Shown: piece after piece, positions 14,410 to 21,244 of the stretch
Layout of the letters: every line of letters starts with the position of its first letter
Numbering within the stretch: position 1 is the stretch's first letter
Source of the DNA: Bacillota bacterium
GTDB lineage: Bacteria > Bacillota > Clostridia > Christensenellales > Aristaeellaceae
DNA: 25,173 nt
Assembly: GCA_023392755.1 (NCBI GenBank)
Contig: JAEWNM010000320.1
Location: 1-25,173 of the forward strand
Reading direction: 5' to 3'
Made by a program: the position numbers and the translations under genes
Notes under the pieces: model-generated
Database searches by the model: none
What the model was told of the DNA's origin: nothing
Seen by the model: the letters and a program-made list of their open reading frames with translations, nothing else

Positions 14410-14442
14410 GGCGTGAAGGACGGCCCTTGTCTGTCCTTCCCA

Positions 14443-14472
14443 GCATATTTTCGACGCCCCGTGCCCATGTTA
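14443..14472 (+). promoter_or_regulatory. SigG-like (forespore) promoter of spoIVB
   Basis: GCATA (14443-14447), an 18-nt spacer and CATGTTA (14466-14472) agree with the SigG consensus (GMATR, 18 nt, CATNHTA). The start would be near 14479, 25 nt before the ATG. In Bacillus, spoIVB is transcribed in the forespore by SigF and SigG, so motif and gene agree. Confidence 0.65.
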
Positions 14473-14503
14473 TGGCTGAACAACGCAAAGAAGGGGCGTC
14501 AAA

Positions 14504-15799
14504 ATGCGCACGCATCGATTCAGGCAAAAGCACTCCCGGGCACGGCACGCAATTGGTATTTTGCTTTCCTTGCTTCTCATCATCGGGTATTTTACCCCGC
14601 AGGCGCAGACGCTGATGAACCTGCCCGACCGCCTGTCCGTCACGGCAGGCCACCGCCAGATATTATCGCTGGGGCTGCCCTTTTCCATCCGTGTGGAGGA
14701 AGGGGATGTTTCCGTTCTCTCCTCCACGGCTGAAACGCTGAACGGCCGGGCAGCCAGCAATGTGCAACTGACCGGGAACAAGGAAGGCAGCGCGGTTCTC
14801 TCCCTGGACTTATTGGGCATCCTTCCGGTTAAAAAGGTGGAGGTATCCGTAGAGCCGGAGCACATCCTCCTTCCCGGCGGGCAGGCGGTTGGCGTGGCGC
14901 TGCAAACAAAGGGCGTTCTGGTGGTGGGCACCAGCGACCTGGGCGGCGATAACGGGGCCAGCCCGGCCCGGCTGGCGGGCATACGGCCCGGCGACGTGCT
15001 GGAGCAGCTGGGCGGGCAGCAAATTGAAAGCGCCGCGCATTTGAGCCAGCTGGTGGCCCAGGGCGCCGGCAAGCCCATGCTGGTGCAGTTGATGCGCGAC
15101 AACCGGCCCATGGAGGTATCGCTGACCCCCAAGCGAGACCAGGCCAGCGGCAGCTACCGTCTGGGCATCTGGGTGCGCGACAGCACAGCCGGGGTGGGCA
15201 CGCTTTCGTTTTACGATCCCGCCACCGGTGCGTACGGCGCGCTGGGCCATGCCATCACCGACGCGGATACCGGCCAGCCCCTTTCGGTGCGCCGGGGCCA
15301 GGTGATGCATGCCGACGTGGTGGATGTGCAAAAGGGAAAAAAGGGTACGCCGGGTGAATTGAAAGGCTCGTTTCTCCGGGAGAACAACACACTGGGAAAT
15401 ATACTCAAAAACACGGGCTACGGCATTTACGGCAAACTGGAAAAGCCGCCGGAAAACAAACTGTACCCCAATGGATTGCCCATCGGGCTTATGGGCACGG
15501 TTCGCGTGGGGCCGGCCGCCATCCTTTCCAGCGTGGATGGGGAAGGCATGAAGGAATATCAGGTGGAAATCACGCAAACCAACCGGCAGACGGCGCCGGC
15601 CCCCAAATCCATGGTTATCAAGGTCACTGATCCTAAGCTTTTGGCCAAGACCGGAGGCATTGTGCAGGGCATGAGCGGCAGCCCCATCATACAAAACGGG
15701 CATATCGTGGGAGCCGTGACCCACGTGTACGTCAATGACCCCACTCAGGGCTACGGCCTGTACATCGAGTGGATGCTAAAGCAGGCCGAGGGGACATAG
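14504..15799 (+). CDS. spoIVB: SpoIVB serine peptidase (S55), forespore signalling protease
   Basis: The 431-aa product has an N-terminal membrane anchor/signal (about 17-32), a PDZ domain (about 130-210, with RLAGIRPGDVLEQLGGQQI) and the S55 peptidase domain. ALGHAITD places the catalytic His at 249, and GMSGSPIIQNG places the Ser at 391, followed by IVGAVTHVYVNDPTQGYG. In Bacillus, SpoIVB is secreted from the forespore and cleaves SpoIVFA to trigger pro-SigK processing. Length and domain order are normal. Position just upstream of spo0A is the conserved order in spore formers. A SigG-like promoter precedes it, and a BofC-like protein, the known partner type, is encoded at 190-801. Confidence 0.96.
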   Translation: MRTHRFRQKHSRARHAIGILLSLLLIIGYFTPQAQTLMNLPDRLSVTAGHRQILSLGLPFSIRVEEGDVSVLSSTAETLNGRAASNVQLTGNKEGSAVLSLDLLGILPVKKVEVSVEPEHILLPGGQAVGVALQTKGVLVVGTSDLGGDNGASPARLAGIRPGDVLEQLGGQQIESAAHLSQLVAQGAGKPMLVQLMRDNRPMEVSLTPKRDQASGSYRLGIWVRDSTAGVGTLSFYDPATGAYGALGHAITDADTGQPLSVRRGQVMHADVVDVQKGKKGTPGELKGSFLRENNTLGNILKNTGYGIYGKLEKPPENKLYPNGLPIGLMGTVRVGPAAILSSVDGEGMKEYQVEITQTNRQTAPAPKSMVIKVTDPKLLAKTGGIVQGMSGSPIIQNGHIVGAVTHVYVNDPTQGYGLYIEWMLKQAEGT

Positions 15800-15867
15800 C
15801 ACAAAGCGCCCTCCCGCGCACCCCCTGACAATAAGGCCGGCCTCATTGAAAACCCCAAGCCAAAGGA

Positions 15868-15897
15868 GCAGGAAAATTCCCCCTCTCCGGCGAAAGA
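15868..15897 (+). promoter_or_regulatory. candidate SigH promoter of spo0A
   Basis: GCAGGAAAA (15868-15876) fits the SigH -35 (RNAGGAWWW). After 12 nt, GGCGAAAGA (15889-15897) fits the -10 (RNNGAATWW) with mismatches at two positions. The start would be near 15904, inside the 3' half of the hairpin at 15879-15913. A SigH promoter between spoIVB and spo0A is known in Bacillus. The match here is imperfect. Confidence 0.35.
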
Positions 15898-15919
15898 ACC
15901 GTCGGAAAGGGGGCTTTTT
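15879..15919 (+). terminator. terminator-like hairpin that contains the spo0A ribosome binding site
   Basis: CCCCCTCTCCG (15879-15889) pairs with CGGAAAGGGGG (15903-15913) with one C/A mismatch. C and five T follow (15914-15919), and then directly the spo0A ATG. The 3' arm AAAGGGGG is the only plausible ribosome binding site of spo0A. The hairpin can both end spoIVB transcripts and hide that site. Confidence 0.75.
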
Positions 15920-16783
15920 ATGCGGGTTCTGCTGGCCATGCGGGAAGGTGCCCGGCGGGAAACTTTCCGGCAGCTGCTGGAAAGCGAGCGCAGCGATTGT
16001 TCCGTATCCTGCCTGGGGGACGGAAGGCGCGCGCTTTTGGAGATTGAAGCCCTTGCTCCGGACATGCTTGTGCTGGATCAGGTGCTGCCGCTGCTGGATG
16101 GAACGGCGGTTCTTAACGCGCTTATGGATGCCGGCCTGCCCTGCCCGCCCAAGGTTGTCCTCCTGACCTCCCCCAGCCAGGATGCCTGTACGGTTCCATG
16201 CGTGGATGAGCATCTGCCCGCATCCTCCGATTTTGGTCTGCTGCTTCCGGCGATCCGCCGTGCGGAGGGAAAGCTTCAGGGTGCGCTGGCTTCGCTTGCT
16301 TCCTCCGTAAGGAGCGATTTTATACGCGCACATTTTCAGGAGTTGGGCATGCCGGAGAAATTAAAAGGCCGGTCGTATCTGGCCTTCTTGCTGGACCTTG
16401 TGATCCCCTCCCCCGCCCTTTTGGATGCGCTCACCGCCCGGCTTTACCCCGTCGCCGCCGCGCGGTTTGCAACCACCGCGTCAGCGGTGGAGCGGTGCAT
16501 ACGCCACGCCATTGAAGCCACCTGGAGCAGGGGAGACATGGCGGCGCTGGAAAGGCTGTTCGGCCTGTCCATCGACCCGGACAGGGGCAAGCCTACCAAC
16601 CGGGAGTTTCTTGCCATGTCCGCCCAGCACCTCCGCCTTGCAGAGGCCATGAACCCGCACCCCGCCGAAGGCCATGCAATCCCGAACCCGTCTGAAGCGG
16701 GCATGGGAGGTGTGAAGGAGACTGGCGAAACAGGCCGCGCAGGCGGCAGCGAACAGAGGCGGCAATTGGGCCAGCCGGGTTAG
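15920..16783 (+). CDS. spo0A: Spo0A, sporulation master regulator with degenerate receiver
   Basis: The C-terminal DNA-binding domain (about 125-243) is clearly Spo0A: GMPEKLKGRSYL, LYPVAAARFATTASAVERCI, RHAIEATWSRGD (recognition region) and KPTNREFLAMSAQHLRL. The N-terminal receiver keeps the phospho-acceptor Asp53 (LVLDQVLPLLDG) and LLTS (Thr83). The acidic pair on strand 1 is replaced by Met7-Arg8 (VLLAMREGARR), and the Lys of the usual LKPF is absent (HLPASSD). Phosphorylation through Mg2+ in the normal way is therefore doubtful. A tail of about 45 residues extends past the usual end, and the last 20 or so are encoded by repeat element A. It follows spoIVB by 120 nt. The start ATG directly follows a hairpin T-tract. 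Confidence 0.92.
   Translation: MRVLLAMREGARRETFRQLLESERSDCSVSCLGDGRRALLEIEALAPDMLVLDQVLPLLDGTAVLNALMDAGLPCPPKVVLLTSPSQDACTVPCVDEHLPASSDFGLLLPAIRRAEGKLQGALASLASSVRSDFIRAHFQELGMPEKLKGRSYLAFLLDLVIPSPALLDALTARLYPVAAARFATTASAVERCIRHAIEATWSRGDMAALERLFGLSIDPDRGKPTNREFLAMSAQHLRLAEAMNPHPAEGHAIPNPSEAGMGGVKETGETGRAGGSEQRRQLGQPG
16717..16774 (+). repeat. dispersed repeat, element A, copy 2 (encodes Spo0A tail)
   Basis: These 58 nt align ungapped with 50-107 (40 of 58 identical by hand count). In the spo0A frame they encode the end of the protein (ETGETGRAGGSEQRRQLGQ), after which the stop codon follows within three codons. The low-complexity composition differs from the rest of Spo0A and suggests the repeat was added to the gene's 3' end. 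Confidence 0.6.
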
Positions 16784-16844
16784 CCCCTTTGGATTTATCA
16801 GTATACATACGGCATAAAATGCGGGAGGGCAGACCATCAAAAAG

Positions 16845-16867
16845 CCAGGGAGGTATCGGAGGGCCGA
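16845..16867 (+). repeat. dispersed repeat, element B, copy 2 (23 bp perfect)
   Basis: Identical to the reverse complement of 115-137. It lies 62 nt after the spo0A stop, downstream of element A as at the left edge, but with opposite orientation relative to A. It is followed by a GAGGGCC/GCCCTC-type inverted repeat (about 16859-16874). Confidence 0.7.
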
Positions 16868-16919
16868 AGCCCTCTGATTCTAGATCGCAAACCAGCGACA
16901 TGCGCGGTGGTTTGCGAAG

Positions 16920-16982
16920 GAATTTCGAAGAAATTCTCTCCTTGCCCGAGCAAACGGCCGCAAAATGGCATCGCCATTTTGC
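16920..16982. other. two perfect hairpins in the spo0A/SH3-protein intergenic region
   Basis: GAATTTC/GAAATTC with a 3-nt loop (16920-16936) and GCAAAATGGC/GCCATTTTGC with a 3-nt loop (16960-16982). Together with 17003-17030 and 17044-17074 they make four hairpins in 155 nt. No gene fits the interval 16784-17084. Confidence 0.55.
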
Positions 16983-16995
16983 AGTGTAGCGAGGG

Positions 16996-17030
16996 AAAAA
17001 ATCAACAAAGTGGCGACTGCCACTTTGTTG
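16996..17030 (-). terminator. intrinsic terminator of the SH3-domain protein gene
   Basis: On the minus strand CAACAAAGTGGC pairs with GCCACTTTGTTG around a 4-nt loop (17003-17030), followed by ATTTTTT (17002-16996). It lies 55 nt after the stop codon at 17085 and is the best terminator for that gene. Confidence 0.9.
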
Positions 17031-17043
17031 ATACACTGACGCA

Positions 17044-17074
17044 GGAGGGCTTTCCTTTTCAAAGGAAGCCCTCC
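17044..17074. other. long hairpin just after the SH3-domain protein gene
   Basis: GGAGGGC plus TTCCTTT pair with AAAGGAA plus GCCCTCC, with one bulged T and a 2-nt loop (14 bp). No U-tract follows on the minus strand, so it may protect the mRNA 3' end or assist the terminator that comes next. Confidence 0.6.
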
Positions 17075-17084
17075 CGCTAAAATC

Positions 17085-20000
17085 TTATTTCCTTTGGGCT
17101 GCATGGTCATAGGCGTATTGTATGGCCTCGGTATGCAGGGGATCGACCCGGTCTCCGGTGTGCGTTTTGCTGTTGGTAAAGTGCACGCAGAATTGGCCTT
17201 TGTAATCGTTGTTGGCGATGGTGTCGCCATCGGGATAGTTATGGGGTACGCCGTACAAGGATGCGGCAAAGGTGCGTGTACCGATGGTAACCCACAGAGG
17301 CCTGCGCTGATATAGGTTTTTATCGGCGATAGCCTGTGCGGAGCTCACGCCGTAAATACGGCAGATGCGGCGCGTATCGGCAGCGGTGAGCGGCTCGGCA
17401 TCCACATGGTTGCCGCCGGCCCAGCGGCGGGCCCAGAAGGTGATGCCGGTCTTGACATCGGTAATCTTCACGTTCATGCCCCTGGCCCAGATGGTATTGA
17501 TCCCGCCTGTCCACCAATCGATTTTCTCCACAGGGTAAATGGTATTGGTCAATTCCTCATCGCCGGAGCCCGGGGGCACCGTGCCGTACAGCGCGTGCTG
17601 GGTGGTAGACCCGGCGATGCCGTCCACGGTCAGGCTCTTGGATTTTTGGAATTCCTTTACGGCCTCCACCGTGTCGGTACCATAGGTTCCGCTGATGCTG
17701 CCGCTGAAGAATCCCTTTTCCTTAAGCTTTGTCTGAAGGGCTTTTACCGCATCGCCTGTGGAACCCTTGCGTAGCGTTTCGTAGGTAGCCTCCTCCTGGC
17801 CGCCGTTGTTGCCGGGGTTATTGGCTTCCTCGTACGCCTTTTTCTCATCCTTGGTGTAAATGCGCAGCATATCGCCGCGGATGAAGCCGGTGGTGCCGGA
17901 CTTAAGCTTCACGCCATACCATGTGTAGCCGTCGCTGTCGTTTTTGCTGCCCGTAAGGGTTACGATGACGCCCTTTTCATATACTTTCGACACCTGCTTG
18001 CCGCTGGCGGAGCCGGTGGCCCTGACCAGAACATTGGTTTCACGCGTTTCCGCCATGTCGCTCAAATCCTCCGGGCGGGGGGTGGGCGTAGGCGACGGCG
18101 ACGGGGTAGGTGTAGGCTGTGCAGCCAGCCAGGCTTCATACTCGGCAGCATTCATTACCCGCACATAGTTTCCCATCACCCACAGGGTATCGTCCTCATA
18201 GGTAATCTTGTACCACAGGACGCCGCCCACCGTGCTGGAGGATGTGAACTTGAACACAGTGCCCGCTTCCACCGTATAGACGGCCGTTGATTCCTTGGTG
18301 GTGGATTCGCGCAGGTGCACCTTGTCGGTGGCGACCAGATAGGTGCTGGGGCCGGGCGTGGGCGACGGCGTGGGCGACGGTGTTGGCACCGCTTCGCCCC
18401 GCAAATACGCCTGCACCTGGAAATCGGCCAACTGATAGGAGGCATCGCTGCGAAGGAAGCCCTTCGTGCCGTTCACATCCACCGGATACCAAGTGTAGGA
18501 GCCGCTCTTCACCGCGGCGGAAACCATGGGCCAGACGGTGTCCTTGTCCAGCGTCCGCAGGGTGGCCCCGCCGATGCTTTTGCGCAGGTTTACCGATTGC
18601 TTTGAGACCATGGCGTACCCTACCGCATTGTTGGGCGCGGGGGTTGCCGTGGCGGTTGGCGGGGCTGTGACACCGTTTTGATCGCAGGGTGACGCCATGT
18701 CGCCCCTGATATAGCCCTTGCGCCCGTCGGTATTGAGCACCGGATACCAGGTGTATGCGCCCGACTGGGCCGCCTGCGCCGTAAGGGGCAGCACCTGGCC
18801 CTGGGATACCAGGCACAGGGTTGCGCCGTTGGGCGTTTTACGAAGCTTAACCTTATCCTGGCCAAGCCTGATATAGCCATAGGTGGTTTCCTGGCCGCTG
18901 CCGGCGGGGGTGGCCGTGGGCGTAACGGTTGCCGTCGCGGAGGGCGCGGTGGGATTTCCCGCAACGTCCGTCAGTGTCACGAAATCGCCGTGCACATAGC
19001 CGCTTTTGCCGTTTGCCTTCACATAGTACCAGGTAACCTTGTTCTTTACGACGGGTGTCTTCAGGTAGGCCAGCACAGGCTCCCCGTCAATGCGGGTCAA
19101 TATGCCGCCGCCAGGAGTCTCCCGCAGGTTGATGCCGTCGTCCTTGAGCTTGACATAGCCGTACGCTGTCTCGGGCGCCGGCGTTTGTGTGGGCCCGGCC
19201 GTAGGCGTGGCAGCAGGGGGCGCGGTATTTCCGGCGGCGTCCGTCAATGTCACGAAATCGCCGTGCACATAACCGCTTTTCCCGTTTGCCTTTACGTAAT
19301 ACCAGGTGACCTTGTTTTTGACAACGGGTGTCCGCAGATAGGCCAGCACAGGCTGCCCGTCGATGCGGGTCAATATGCCGCCGCCGGGGCTCTCCCGCAG
19401 GTTGATGCCGTCGTCCTTGAGCTTGACATAGCCATGCACCGTATCCGATGAGGAACCCGGGGTGGCTGTCGCCTGGTTCCTGTAGGCTTCCGCTTCCTGC
19501 TTGGTCAAAATGGTGATGAGCTGGGCCTGGATATAGCCCGTATCCCCGTCATGCTTGACCTTGAACCAATAGTCTTCGGTCAGGTATTGGGGAATTTCCA
19601 AAAGCTCCACCATAGCGCCGCTGTCCAGCTTGCGGATTACCTTGTCCTTGGGCTTAATGCGGAAGTTCACACCGCTTTTGTTAATGCGCCCCAGGTTGGA
19701 AGGATCGGGGATGGGCGTGGGTTTTGAACCGGCCGGGGGGGGCGTCGCTCCCTCGGGCGTAGGCGATGGGGTCATCCCCTCGGGGGTGGCTGTGGCCGGC
19801 GGCGCGGGCGTAGGTGTCGCGCCTATCACGCCGATGCCCGGCTGCGGCTTGTTTTCACTCAGCCATTTGGCCTGATCGTCCGCCGGCAGGGGCGCAAAAT
19901 AATCGCCGTGGATATAGCCGATGTAGGTGCGTGTGCCCTGGGTGGGTCCATTGGTCTGAACCTTGTACCAGGTAATCCCTCCCTTGGTGGACGTATCGAG

Positions 20001-20222
20001 AATTTGGGACGTCCAGCCCTTGGGCAGCTTGAACCACCAGTCGGAGGAGGTGGAGGCTGTTTTGCGCACCTTTACATTGTCCGCATTCACGCGGCCATAC
20101 ACCTCATCCGCCGCAAACGCCGTCCGCGGCGGCCAGGACAAGGCGCTGGCCACGCAAAAAAAAGCAAGCGCCAAGGCTACTGCGCGCTTCCATAAAAGGG
20201 CGTTCTTCCCCGTATGTTTCAT
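17085..20222 (-). CDS. large secreted SH3-repeat and peptidoglycan-binding protein
   Basis: The 1045-aa product has a signal peptide (hydrophobic core about 13-30, ending AFAA). Eight SH3-like (SH3b) modules follow, each with a VxLRxxP-type start and a G-Y/F-I/V-x-G-D end. Pro/Thr/Ala linkers join them (several PTPSPTP runs). A peptidoglycan-binding type-1 domain (about 815-880: RKGSTGDAVKALQTKLKEKG) comes next. The C-terminal domain of about 155 residues is unnamed but has conserved-looking polar motifs (GNHVDAEPLTAADT and FCVHFTNSKTH...DPLHTEA). It should act outside the cell on or near the wall. The C-terminal Cys/His-rich segment could be catalytic, but I cannot name an activity. Start ATG 20222: GAGGGG lies upstream and the signal peptide begins there. 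Modules 3 and 4 are near-identical. It has its own promoter and terminator. Confidence 0.88.
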   Translation of the reverse strand: MKHTGKNALLWKRAVALALAFFCVASALSWPPRTAFAADEVYGRVNADNVKVRKTASTSSDWWFKLPKGWTSQILDTSTKGGITWYKVQTNGPTQGTRTYIGYIHGDYFAPLPADDQAKWLSENKPQPGIGVIGATPTPAPPATATPEGMTPSPTPEGATPPPAGSKPTPIPDPSNLGRINKSGVNFRIKPKDKVIRKLDSGAMVELLEIPQYLTEDYWFKVKHDGDTGYIQAQLITILTKQEAEAYRNQATATPGSSSDTVHGYVKLKDDGINLRESPGGGILTRIDGQPVLAYLRTPVVKNKVTWYYVKANGKSGYVHGDFVTLTDAAGNTAPPAATPTAGPTQTPAPETAYGYVKLKDDGINLRETPGGGILTRIDGEPVLAYLKTPVVKNKVTWYYVKANGKSGYVHGDFVTLTDVAGNPTAPSATATVTPTATPAGSGQETTYGYIRLGQDKVKLRKTPNGATLCLVSQGQVLPLTAQAAQSGAYTWYPVLNTDGRKGYIRGDMASPCDQNGVTAPPTATATPAPNNAVGYAMVSKQSVNLRKSIGGATLRTLDKDTVWPMVSAAVKSGSYTWYPVDVNGTKGFLRSDASYQLADFQVQAYLRGEAVPTPSPTPSPTPGPSTYLVATDKVHLRESTTKESTAVYTVEAGTVFKFTSSSTVGGVLWYKITYEDDTLWVMGNYVRVMNAAEYEAWLAAQPTPTPSPSPTPTPRPEDLSDMAETRETNVLVRATGSASGKQVSKVYEKGVIVTLTGSKNDSDGYTWYGVKLKSGTTGFIRGDMLRIYTKDEKKAYEEANNPGNNGGQEEATYETLRKGSTGDAVKALQTKLKEKGFFSGSISGTYGTDTVEAVKEFQKSKSLTVDGIAGSTTQHALYGTVPPGSGDEELTNTIYPVEKIDWWTGGINTIWARGMNVKITDVKTGITFWARRWAGGNHVDAEPLTAADTRRICRIYGVSSAQAIADKNLYQRRPLWVTIGTRTFAASLYGVPHNYPDGDTIANNDYKGQFCVHFTNSKTHTGDRVDPLHTEAIQYAYDHAAQRK
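18965..19160 (-). repeat. tandem SH3-module repeat, unit 2
   Basis: This unit is 196 bp and equals 19238-19433 except at 18 positions by hand count (about 91% identity, offset 273 bp). It encodes the fourth SH3-like module. The very similar DNA indicates a recent duplication or gene conversion inside the gene. Confidence 0.85.
19238..19433 (-). repeat. tandem SH3-module repeat, unit 1
   Basis: Partner of 18965-19160. It encodes the third SH3-like module (GYVKLKDDGINLRE and following). The other modules of this protein are much more diverged from each other. Confidence 0.85.
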
Positions 20223-20303
20223 GCTTCCACCCCTCGGTTCAGGAATTCGCTCGCACTTTTCAAAAAAGGCATTCGCATCCTCTATTTTACCAATCACGCC
20301 CTT

Positions 20304-20332
20304 ATATTATTACAATTTTATTAAGTTGTCAA
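20304..20332 (-). promoter_or_regulatory. strong SigA-type promoter of the SH3-domain protein gene
   Basis: On the minus strand perfect TTGACA, a 17-nt spacer and TAATAT in an AT-rich stretch that stands out from the GC-rich background. The start would be near 20297, with a leader of about 75 nt before the ATG at 20222. Confidence 0.88.
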
Positions 20333-20368
20333 CATTTCTTTTTGACTTTCCGTCATATTTGATAGATA

Positions 20369-21244
20369 TTACGGCGCGGCGGGAGCATCTGCGGAAGACG
20401 CTTCCTTGGGCACCCAGCCGGAGAATACAGTCTCGCCGCCGCTTTTTGCTTCGATATCTCCACCCCTATCCCGCAAGGTGCTTCGCACAATGAAAAGGCC
20501 CATGCCATGGCCCTCCGATTTGGTGGTGACGCCCGCCTGAAAAATACGGCCCACATCCTGCGGCGGTATATCGGGGCCGTTGTTGGCAACGGCAAAGCGG
20601 AAGGTTTTCAAATCCTCCGAAAGCATGATGGTCAGGCGGGGATTTTTTGTTCCCTTCAAAGCGTCCAGCGCGTTGTCGATGAGGTTGCCCAGCACCTTGC
20701 ACATCTCCCAGCCGGGAATGGAGAGGTTTTTCCAGGCGCTGGCGATGTTAAGTTCTACTTTAACCCCCTGTTTTTCGCAGGCGGCCAGCTTCACCTTGAG
20801 CAGCGCGTTAACGGCGGGGTTGGCGGTGCGCAGCGCACGGCTGACGGCGCGGATGTCGCCGTATACCCGCTCGATATAATCCTGTGCCTCCCTGTATTCC
20901 CGCATTTCCATCAGGCTGTACACCACCTGCAGGTGGTTGAGAAAGTCGTGGCGCTGGCCACGAAGCGTGTTGTTCAGCTCCTCCAGCGCCGATACGGACC
21001 GCTCCATGGACAGCACGCGGTCCATGGCCTTTGATGTGCCCAGGGCATCGCGAATATCCACCACCGCACCCAGTGAAACAAGCAGGGCGGCAACCGTCAC
21101 GCCAATGCGGATGGCGCCCTGATGCAGCACCTGCTCCTGGCTGAATAGCAGGTATAGGGCAATGGCCATCACCGCAGCGATTTGTATGCCGTTGATGGCC
21201 ACGGAATAGACGGCCGCTTTCCGGATGTCCACCTGCTTTTTCAT
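20369..21244 (-). CDS. Spo0B-type sensor histidine kinase without sensor domain
   Basis: The 291-aa protein has two membrane helices (about 12-34 and 44-64) with almost no extracellular loop, then a Spo0B-type dimerisation helix with the phospho-His in RGQRHDFLNHLQVV (His99), as in DcuS/CitA kinases. An ATPase domain follows: N box LIDNALDAL (187-195), NNGPDIPP and G2 box GHGMGLFIV (244-252). No PAS or periplasmic sensor is present, so the signal may come from the membrane or a partner. No response-regulator gene lies beside it. The ATG overlaps the rarA stop (ATGA), so it is the last gene of the nitroreductase-rarA operon. Spo0A, 4 kb away, is a possible but unproven target. Confidence 0.85.
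   Translation of the reverse strand: MKKQVDIRKAAVYSVAINGIQIAAVMAIALYLLFSQEQVLHQGAIRIGVTVAALLVSLGAVVDIRDALGTSKAMDRVLSMERSVSALEELNNTLRGQRHDFLNHLQVVYSLMEMREYREAQDYIERVYGDIRAVSRALRTANPAVNALLKVKLAACEKQGVKVELNIASAWKNLSIPGWEMCKVLGNLIDNALDALKGTKNPRLTIMLSEDLKTFRFAVANNGPDIPPQDVGRIFQAGVTTKSEGHGMGLFIVRSTLRDRGGDIEAKSGGETVFSGWVPKEASSADAPAAP

Noticed and set aside
15800..15867. A further gene between spoIVB and spo0A
   Set aside because: No start with a ribosome binding site. An AAAGGAG at about 15862 has no following ATG, GTG or TTG at suitable distance that opens a frame of useful length.
16593..17036. 147-codon minus-strand frame over the spo0A end and intergenic hairpins
   Set aside because: It covers the spo0A 3' end, both repeat elements and a terminator. 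No ribosome binding site and no protein-like pattern.
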